Positions 14,870-20,616 of a stretch of 20,616 bases of DNA are shown piece after piece (position 1 is the first letter of the stretch; every line of letters begins with the position of its first letter). The stretch spans positions 1 to 20,616 of the forward strand of contig CAZQZC010000032.1 in the NCBI GenBank assembly GCA_964597685.1, written 5' to 3'. The notes under the pieces were generated by a model. It was not told the origin of the DNA. It did not search any database and worked only from the letters and a program-made list of their open reading frames with translations. Made by a program: the position numbers and the translations under genes. This DNA comes from JBCBTJ01 sp964597685 (GTDB lineage Bacteria > Pseudomonadota > Alphaproteobacteria > Caulobacterales > Hyphomonadaceae).

Positions 14870-14871
14870 CC

Positions 14872-17052
14872 ATGGCTTTGGATGAAGCGAAGTCCGAGGA
14901 CATTGCGGAGCTTTCAACGTCGCCGTTGAGGTTCTTCAATCGCGAATTGTCGTGGTTAGACTTTAACGCCCGCGTTCTGGAAGAGGCCGACAATCCGTCC
15001 CATCCGCTATTGGAACGCCTGCGCTTCCTGTCGATCTCGGCCAGCAATTTGGATGAGTTCTACATGGTTCGCTATGCGGGGCTGCGAGAACAGGTCCGAG
15101 CCGGCATCAGCCGTCGCAGCCAGGACGGTCTGACGCCCGCTCAACAGGTTGCGAAGATCGAAGACGTCGCCGCGCTCCTCATGGAGCGCCAGCAAGCGCT
15201 TTGGAAGCAGCTCAAGTCCGAACTCGCGGCGAACAAGATCGAGGTGCTGTCCGCTAAGACGTTGAAAAGCGCAGACAAGACATGGTTGAAAACGTATTTT
15301 GAAGAGCGGATTTTTCCCGTTCTGACACCGCAATCCATCGACCCGGCGCATCCGTTCCCGTTTATTCAGAATCTCGGCTTCGCCATGGCGCTCAGCCTGG
15401 CGTCGATCGACACCGACGAAGAAATGACCGGTCTGGTGCCGCTGCCTACGTTCACGCCCCGCTTCGTACGCTTGCCCGAGCGGGCGCCGAACCAGGCTCG
15501 TTTTGTCGCGATCGAAGATATCATACCGTTGTTCTTGGACGCGCTTTATCCCGGCTTCGAAGAGCGTGGGCGCTGCTTGTTCCGGATCGTTCGCGACAGC
15601 GATATCGAGATCGAGGAAGAAGCCGAAGACCTCATTCGCGAATTCGAGATCTTGCTGAAACAACGCCGGCGCGGTCGCATCGTCAGGATCAAGATCGACG
15701 CCGCGGCCCCTGAAGCGCTCCGCAGCTTGGTGCTGAAGGAGATTGAAGCCGAGCCCAACGACGTCGTCCTCACAGACGGCATCTTGGGTATAACGCACTT
15801 ATCCGAGCTGATTGTCGACGATCGACCAGACCTGAAATTCGATCCCTACGAACCACGCTACCCAGAGCGGATCCGGGAACATGGCGGAGATTGCTTCGCG
15901 GCGATCAAGAGCAAAGACATTATCGTCCACCACCCCTACGAATCTTTTGATGTCGTGGTGCAATTCATCCGGCAGGCTGCGCGTGACGAAGCCGTGGTCG
16001 CGATCAAGCAAACGCTTTATCGCACCAGCAACGACTCGCCGATTGTCGCTGCCTTGGTTGAGGCGGCTGAAGCCGGCAAGAACGTCACGGCGCTGGTTGA
16101 GATCAAGGCGCGGTTCGATGAAGAGACTAATCTCAGGCTAGCCCGCGATCTTGAACGTGCCGGCGTCCAAGTCGTCTACGGCTTCATCGAGTACAAGACC
16201 CACGCCAAGGTCAGCCTCGTCATCCGGCGGGAAAACGGCGATTTGCGCAGCTACACCCATTACGGCACAGGCAATTACCACCCGCTCACGGCGCGGATCT
16301 ACACGGATCTTTCCCTGTTCACGGCTGATCCGGCCCTGGGGCGCGACGCGGGTCGGTTGTTCAACTTCGTCACAGCCTACACCGAGCCCCCGCCCAAAAG
16401 CCCGCCGCTCGAAGTCGTTAAAATGTCGCCCCACACATTGGAGCAGACATTGGTCGAGCGTATCGGTCGAGAGGCGGAGAATGCGCGCGCGGGCAAGCCG
16501 TCTGGCGTTTGGGCGAAGATGAACTCTCTCGTTGATCCGGATGTGATCGACGCGCTTTACGCTGCGAGCCAAGCCGGCGTGCCCATAAATCTAATTGTGC
16601 GCGGCATCTGCTGCCTTCGGCCCGGCGTGCCCGGATTGTCCGAGACGATTCACGTCAAGAGCATTGTTGGGCGCTTCCTTGAGCACTCTCGTATTGTCGC
16701 GTTCGCAAACGGCGCGCCGCTTCCCTCTGAGATCGCAGAAGTTTTCATCTCTTCAGCCGATTGGATGCCGCGCAATCTGAAACGCCGCGTCGAGTCCTTG
16801 GTCCCCATCAACAACCCGACTGTGCATCGGCAAGTGCTGAACCAGATCATGGTCGCCAATCTGAACGACGAGGTGCAATCCTGGTCGCTCGATGCCGACG
16901 GCAAGTACCATCGCCAACGCCCGCCGGGCGATTGCGAAGGCTTCGGCGCCCACCGCTATTTTATGGACAATCCCAGCCTGTCCGGGCGCGGCAGCGCCCT
17001 CGAAGTCAGCTTGCCGCCGCGCCTTAGCCATCGGAGCCGCAAGGCCAAATGA
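14872..17052 (+). CDS. ppk: Polyphosphate kinase 1
   Basis: Ppk1 reversibly makes long-chain polyphosphate from the terminal phosphate of ATP. It has 726 residues, normal for the family. The N-terminal domain opens with RFFNRELSWLDFNARVLEEA (about 20-39) and the SNLDEFYMVRYAGLREQV helix region near 58-75. The two catalytic-core domains hold the phosphorylated histidine H444 in the YKTHAKVSLVIRR motif, followed by the HYGTGNYHPLTARIYTDLSL stretch, and the second active-site histidine H605 in RFLEHSRIVAF. The IKQTLYRTSNDSPI segment near 380 contributes to the ATP pocket. The ATG is 2 bp after the hdaA stop with no strong ribosome binding site of its own. Its stop overlaps the ppx start (ATGA), coupling synthesis and breakdown enzymes. 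Confidence 0.98.
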   Translation: MALDEAKSEDIAELSTSPLRFFNRELSWLDFNARVLEEADNPSHPLLERLRFLSISASNLDEFYMVRYAGLREQVRAGISRRSQDGLTPAQQVAKIEDVAALLMERQQALWKQLKSELAANKIEVLSAKTLKSADKTWLKTYFEERIFPVLTPQSIDPAHPFPFIQNLGFAMALSLASIDTDEEMTGLVPLPTFTPRFVRLPERAPNQARFVAIEDIIPLFLDALYPGFEERGRCLFRIVRDSDIEIEEEAEDLIREFEILLKQRRRGRIVRIKIDAAAPEALRSLVLKEIEAEPNDVVLTDGILGITHLSELIVDDRPDLKFDPYEPRYPERIREHGGDCFAAIKSKDIIVHHPYESFDVVVQFIRQAARDEAVVAIKQTLYRTSNDSPIVAALVEAAEAGKNVTALVEIKARFDEETNLRLARDLERAGVQVVYGFIEYKTHAKVSLVIRRENGDLRSYTHYGTGNYHPLTARIYTDLSLFTADPALGRDAGRLFNFVTAYTEPPPKSPPLEVVKMSPHTLEQTLVERIGREAENARAGKPSGVWAKMNSLVDPDVIDALYAASQAGVPINLIVRGICCLRPGVPGLSETIHVKSIVGRFLEHSRIVAFANGAPLPSEIAEVFISSADWMPRNLKRRVESLVPINNPTVHRQVLNQIMVANLNDEVQSWSLDADGKYHRQRPPGDCEGFGAHRYFMDNPSLSGRGSALEVSLPPRLSHRSRKAK

Positions 17053-18566
17053 GCGAGGCTCCGGATCGGCGGCTCAATCGCGTCGCGATAATCGACATAG
17101 GCTCAAACTCGGTTCGGCTCGTGGTCTACGATTCGGCTGGCGCAGCCTTGCTGCAGCGTTTCAATGAAAAGGTGATGGCGGGCCTCGGGCGCGGGCTCGG
17201 AGAGACTGGGCGCTTGTCGTCGGAGGGCGTCGACGCGGCTCTCGCGGCGTTGCGCCGCTTTCGCGCGATTCTTGACGGTCTTGGCGTACGCCGGACGCGG
17301 GCGGTGGCCACGGCTGCGGTTCGCGCAGCGGAAGACGGCGGAGAGTTCGCCCATCAAGCCAGCTTGGTCTTAGGCGCGCCGATTGAAGTTTTGTCTGGCG
17401 ACGACGAGGCGCGGCTGTCCTCGGTGGGCGTGAGGGGCGGTTTCTTCAACGCGGAAGGCCTTGTCGGCGACCTTGGCGGTTCAAGCCTTGAACTGGCGCG
17501 GATCTCCAAGGCGGGAATGGGCCGGATGGAAACCCATATGTTGGGTCCTTTGGCTGTTTTGGACCACAACCGATTCGACGAACGCGCCTTGCGCAAAAGG
17601 GTGAGAGCGGCGCTGAAGACGTCGTCTGTGCTCGAGGGCGGCGAAAGGCGGTTCTACGCCGTTGGAGGCGCTTGGCGCGCCTTGGCGAAGATTCACATGG
17701 ATCTAACGGGCTATAAGCTCCAGATTCTTCACGCCTATTCCATGCGCCCCAAAGCGGTGCGCGCCGCTGTAAAGGCGGCGCTGAGCGATGATCCCGCCAT
17801 GCGCGCGCGGCGGAACGCCTTGGCTGGACGCCGGTCCGACTCGCTGCCCTACGCGGCGCTATTGCTAGACGAAGTCTGCGAGGCGGGCCGCGTCAACGAG
17901 GTGGTCATCTCGTCCTACGGCCTACGCGAGGGCGCCGCGCTCGACCTCCTCGGCGTCCAAGCCGCCGATCCGTTGCCGCCAGGCGTCGGCTTGGCTGCGC
18001 GCATCGGCCCGCGGCAAGTGCGATTTGGCCAAGCCTTGTATCAATTCGTCGCGCCGGTCATTGAGTTTGGCGGGGACCTCTTCGGAGAGCCCGCCGTCGG
18101 GGAGCGTCTGGCCGCGACGGCCTGTTTGCTGGCTGATTCCGGCGCCCGCTTGCATCCCGATCATCGCGCGGCGTTGGCCTACGAACTCGCGCTTCGCGGC
18201 GGATATGCGGGCGCCGACCATCGCGAGCGCGCCTTTATCGCGCTGGCTGTGGGCGCTCGCTATAGCAAGCGATTTACACCGCCGGACCAGTACGCAGATC
18301 TGCTGGAGCCCGAGGCTGAACGGGTCGCCCGTCAATTGGCCGCCTGCATCCGGATTGGCGCGGTGATGTCGGGTCGGTCGGCGGATGTGCTGAATGACGC
18401 CGCGCTGACCCGCGACCGTAGAACGCTTGTTTTGAGCGTGTCTCCACGGGATGAGGCCATGCTGTCGGATACGGTGACACGGCGCCTGGCGCAGGCCGCT
18501 CAATTGCTCGAGCTCGAACCAAGTATCGTCGTGTACGACCCGAAACAAACGGACGTTCGCCCGTAG
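17049..18566 (+). CDS. ppx: Exopolyphosphatase (Ppx/GppA family)
   Basis: Ppx removes phosphates from the end of polyphosphate chains; related GppA enzymes also hydrolyse pppGpp. It has 505 residues. The N-terminal actin-like fold shows the phosphate loop VAIIDIGSNSVRLVVY (about 12-27), the second motif AVATAAVRAAEDGGEF near 85-100, the catalytic acid region EVLSGDDEARLSSVGV at about 113-128, and the second loop GLVGDLGGSSLELARI near 137-152. The C-terminal half (from about residue 310) is helical with an HD-type layout, including HPDHRAALAYELALRGGYAGADHRERAFIALA segments. It follows ppk in a four-base overlap and ends the operon. Whether it prefers polyphosphate or pppGpp cannot be told from sequence; ppk as the direct partner favours polyphosphate. 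Confidence 0.94.
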   Translation: MSEAPDRRLNRVAIIDIGSNSVRLVVYDSAGAALLQRFNEKVMAGLGRGLGETGRLSSEGVDAALAALRRFRAILDGLGVRRTRAVATAAVRAAEDGGEFAHQASLVLGAPIEVLSGDDEARLSSVGVRGGFFNAEGLVGDLGGSSLELARISKAGMGRMETHMLGPLAVLDHNRFDERALRKRVRAALKTSSVLEGGERRFYAVGGAWRALAKIHMDLTGYKLQILHAYSMRPKAVRAAVKAALSDDPAMRARRNALAGRRSDSLPYAALLLDEVCEAGRVNEVVISSYGLREGAALDLLGVQAADPLPPGVGLAARIGPRQVRFGQALYQFVAPVIEFGGDLFGEPAVGERLAATACLLADSGARLHPDHRAALAYELALRGGYAGADHRERAFIALAVGARYSKRFTPPDQYADLLEPEAERVARQLAACIRIGAVMSGRSADVLNDAALTRDRRTLVLSVSPRDEAMLSDTVTRRLAQAAQLLELEPSIVVYDPKQTDVRP

Positions 18567-18602
18567 GACTGGCGCCCGAATATCGACTTTACAGACACAG
18601 TT

Positions 18603-18649
18603 CCGGCGCCGGCGAAGGAGGCCCGTGCTTGTTGACCTTCGGGCGCCGG
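18603..18649. terminator. Hairpin between convergent ppx and rnd
   Basis: CCGGCGCC (18603-18610) and CGAAGG (18613-18618) pair with CCTTCG and GGCGCCGG (18636-18649), a 14-bp stem with a two-base bulge and a 17-base loop. It is well placed to end transcripts from either side, although no U-run follows on either strand. Confidence 0.45.
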
Positions 18650-18652
18650 TTG

Positions 18653-18680
18653 CCGGCCCTTCGAGTCCCAGTAGGGCCGG
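18653..18680. terminator. Second hairpin between ppx and rnd
   Basis: CCGGCCCT (18653-18660) pairs perfectly with AGGGCCGG (18673-18680) around a 12-base loop. It lies 24 bases beyond the end of rnd and directly after the first hairpin. There is no U-run, so factor-dependent or two-way termination is a guess. Confidence 0.42.
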
Positions 18681-18704
18681 ACGCCGCCGTCCAGTTCGAG
18701 CGCG

Positions 18705-19868
18705 CTATGTCTCGAACAGGCGAATCTGTCCGTCCTCGAATGACAGCGCCAATTTGCCGGACAAGAGCGCCCGGGCGCGCCGTCCAAAGACATCGTCGCG
18801 CCATCCTGCAAAAGCGGGAACGCCTTCGGTCTCCCCGCGGGCGATGCGCTCAATGTCAGCGGCGTTCGCAATCAGCCTCGGCACAACGCCCGCCTCATCG
18901 CTGACATGCTTCAGCAGCACCTTCAGCATTTCCGGCGCGCCAGCCGGGATTTGGGCGTTCTGGACACGCGGCGGCGCCGGCGGGGCGTAGGCGTCTGGAT
19001 CGTCCAGAGCGGCGTTGACAATATCGAGCAGGCCCTCGGCGTGGCGCGAGCGGACGAAGCCCTTGGGCACCGCCCGCAATCGGTCGAAGGCGTCTTCGGT
19101 GCGCGGCTTTTGATCGGCGATTTCTTGGATCGCGTCGTCCTTCAGAATGCGCCGACGCGGCTTGTCCAGCCGCTGGGCCATGTCCTCGCGCCATGCGGCG
19201 ACGGCGGCGATGACGGCTGCATAATCGCGCTTCGGCTTGCGCAGCTTCAGGCGCTGCCAGGCCTTGTCCGGCGACGTGTCGTACAGGTCGGGCTCTTCAA
19301 GCTCGGCCATTTCCGCGCGGACCCAGTCGATCCGGCCCTTGGCGTCGAGCTGGTCGCACATTTCCTGATACGCGTCGCGCAGATGCGTGACGTCGCCCAG
19401 CGCGTAAGCCAATTGCTTGTCGCTCAGCGGCCGGCGCGTCCAGTCCGTGAACTGGCTGGATTTGTCGATTCGCCGACGCAGAACCTGCTGGATCAGATTG
19501 TCGTAGGAGATCGAATCGCCGAGCCCGAGCGCCAACGCTGCGATCTGGGTGTCGAAAATCGGGCCGGGGGGATGGCCGATCAGACGGGTGAAGATCTCAA
19601 GGTCCTGACGAGCGGCGTGGAACACTTTCGGCCGGCTTTCCTGGGCGATGAGATCGAGGAAGGGGCCGATGTCGAGATCGTTGTGCAGCGGGTCGATGAC
19701 GCCTTCCACCCCGGGGGAGGCCGCCTGGACGAGACAGAGCTGGGGCCAGTAGGTCGTTTCGCGGTGAAACTCGGTGTCGACGCAGATAAACTCGCCGTCG
19801 GACAAGGCCGCGCAGAAGTCTTCGAGGGCGGTTTGATCCGTGATCGGCGTCAAAGGGCTGTCATTCAT
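18705..19868 (-). CDS. rnd: Ribonuclease D
   Basis: RNase D is a 3'-to-5' exonuclease that trims the 3' ends of tRNA precursors and other small stable RNAs. From the ATG at 19868 it has 387 residues, the usual length; an in-frame upstream ATG at 19898 would add ten mostly basic residues. The DEDDy active site is complete: D31 and E33 in ICVDTEFHRE, D89 in FHAARQDLEIF, and Y155 with D159 in AYALGDVTHL. An HRDC domain lies at about residues 205-290 (RDYAAVIAAVAAWREDMAQRLDKPRR region) with a second, weaker HRDC-like region near the C-terminus. The gene is convergent with ppx, leaving a 138-bp gap with hairpins, and divergent from aspS, leaving 94 bp for both promoters. Confidence 0.97.
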   Translation of the reverse strand: MNDSPLTPITDQTALEDFCAALSDGEFICVDTEFHRETTYWPQLCLVQAASPGVEGVIDPLHNDLDIGPFLDLIAQESRPKVFHAARQDLEIFTRLIGHPPGPIFDTQIAALALGLGDSISYDNLIQQVLRRRIDKSSQFTDWTRRPLSDKQLAYALGDVTHLRDAYQEMCDQLDAKGRIDWVRAEMAELEEPDLYDTSPDKAWQRLKLRKPKRDYAAVIAAVAAWREDMAQRLDKPRRRILKDDAIQEIADQKPRTEDAFDRLRAVPKGFVRSRHAEGLLDIVNAALDDPDAYAPPAPPRVQNAQIPAGAPEMLKVLLKHVSDEAGVVPRLIANAADIERIARGETEGVPAFAGWRDDVFGRRARALLSGKLALSFEDGQIRLFET

Positions 19869-19962
19869 TTCGCGAGCCCTAGCCGATCGTCTTGACAAAG
19901 GCCAGCGGCGCTGCGCCTCTCCCGCCGGTCTAACCCTCCCCTGATCGAAGGACGTCCTCGCA

Positions 19963-20616
19963 ATGCACGCCTATCGTTCCCACACTTGCGGCGAACTCAG
20001 ACGCTCCCATGTCGGCGAGCGCGTTAAGCTATCGGGCTGGCTGCACCGCCGGCGCGACCATGGCGGCGTGATCTTCATCGACCTGCGCGACCATTACGGA
20101 CTGACCCAATGCGTTTTTAACCCGGGATCTGACGCCTTCGAGGCGGTCGAACGCCTGCGCGCTGAGAGCGTTGTGACGATCGAAGGGGAGGTGATCGCCC
20201 GCGACGCCGACCTTGTGAACGCCAACCTAGACACCGGCGAGATCGAGGTCCGCGCGAGCGGTATCGCCATCCAGTCGGAAGCGGCCGAGCTGCCGTTGCC
20301 GGTGTTCGGAGAGCCGGACTATCCCGAAGATATTCGGCTCACCCATCGTTATCTCGACCTGCGCCGGGAGACCTTGCACGCAAACATAGTCCTGCGCAGC
20401 GAGGTTATCGCGTCGATCCGCCGTCGGATGGTGGAGCAGGGCTTCACGGAGTTTCAAACGCCGATCCTGACCGCCTCGAGCCCCGAGGGCGCGCGCGACT
20501 TCCTGGTGCCGTCGCGGCTGCACCATGGCGAGTTTTACGCGCTGCCCCAGGCGCCGCAGCAGTTCAAGCAGCTGATCATGGTCTCGGGCTTTGATCGGTA
20601 CTTCCAGATCGCCGCC
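19963..20616 (+). CDS. aspS: Aspartyl-tRNA synthetase, 5' part
   Basis: This enzyme charges tRNA with aspartate. The window ends inside the gene: 218 codons are present of about 590-600. The N-terminal OB-fold anticodon-binding domain is clear (GWLHRRRDHGGVIFIDLRD at residues 25-43). The start of the class II catalytic core follows, with the motif 2 approach region TASSPEGARDFLVPSR and the QAPQQFKQLIMVSGFDRYFQI stretch. H33 and D83 occupy the positions that in characterised bacterial enzymes separate discriminating forms (Leu and Lys, as in E. coli) from non-discriminating ones (His and Gly, as in Pseudomonas). The ATG at 19963 has an AAGGA run about ten bases upstream. It is divergent from rnd. 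Confidence 0.97.
   Translation, partial: MHAYRSHTCGELRRSHVGERVKLSGWLHRRRDHGGVIFIDLRDHYGLTQCVFNPGSDAFEAVERLRAESVVTIEGEVIARDADLVNANLDTGEIEVRASGIAIQSEAAELPLPVFGEPDYPEDIRLTHRYLDLRRETLHANIVLRSEVIASIRRRMVEQGFTEFQTPILTASSPEGARDFLVPSRLHHGEFYALPQAPQQFKQLIMVSGFDRYFQIAA

Noticed and set aside
18906..19895. Plus-strand open frame of 329 codons opposite rnd
   Set aside because: rnd has a complete DEDDy active site on the minus strand; the opposite frame is a shadow with no recognisable domain.
19892..19897. Perfect TTGACA on the plus strand upstream of aspS
   Set aside because: No credible -10 follows at 16-18 bases (the site reads GCCTCT), and no good GCTANAWC-type element is at alphaproteobacterial spacing, so I do not call a promoter.

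Overview
The window is a GC-rich, densely packed chromosomal segment from an alphaproteobacterium. The best fit is the Caulobacterales / Maricaulales / Hyphomonadaceae neighbourhood. That placement is inferred from gene content and order: an F0-only ATP synthase operon with split b and b' subunits (atpI-atpB-atpE-atpF'-atpF), the run smc / DsbA-like lipoprotein / dciA / mutY, and the run DUF2066 / hdaA / ppk / ppx. I see no insertion sequence, phage gene, CRISPR array, rRNA or tRNA. No stretch of 300 bases lacks a gene.

Layout from left to right. Positions 2-2298 hold the 3' half of gcvPA and all of gcvPB on the plus strand, the two halves of glycine decarboxylase. A small two-helix membrane protein of unknown function follows (2399-2740). 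The minus strand from 5370 down to 2749 carries the five F0 genes of ATP synthase. Upstream of them, also on the minus strand, are smc (5514-8975), a thioredoxin-fold lipoprotein (9110-9760) and dciA, the likely replicative-helicase loader (9805-10350). mutY (10400-11434, plus) is divergent from dciA and ends tail-to-tail with purN. purN and purM (minus, 13046 down to 11431) form an overlapping pair for purine synthesis. A plus-strand operon then runs DUF2066-hdaA-ppk-ppx (13149-18566). rnd (RNase D, minus, 18705-19868) and the first 218 codons of aspS (plus, from 19963) close the window.

Themes: many genes concern DNA replication and chromosome upkeep (smc, dciA, mutY, hdaA). The rest are core energy, nucleotide, polyphosphate and RNA metabolism. 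Packing is tight: ATGA or GTGA overlaps couple purM/purN, DUF2066/hdaA and ppk/ppx, one-base overlaps couple gcvPA/gcvPB and atpI/atpB, and the mutY and purN stop codons interleave.

I found no convincing new multi-gene system. The observations most worth checking are small: an HdaA with a degenerate Walker A motif, a structured atpB-atpE spacer in front of a strong atpE ribosome binding site, a 28-bp dyad plus a GANTC site upstream of smc, paired hairpins with an alternative fold between ppx and rnd, AspRS residues that point to a non-discriminating enzyme, and two unknown envelope proteins (the small membrane protein and the DUF2066 protein).
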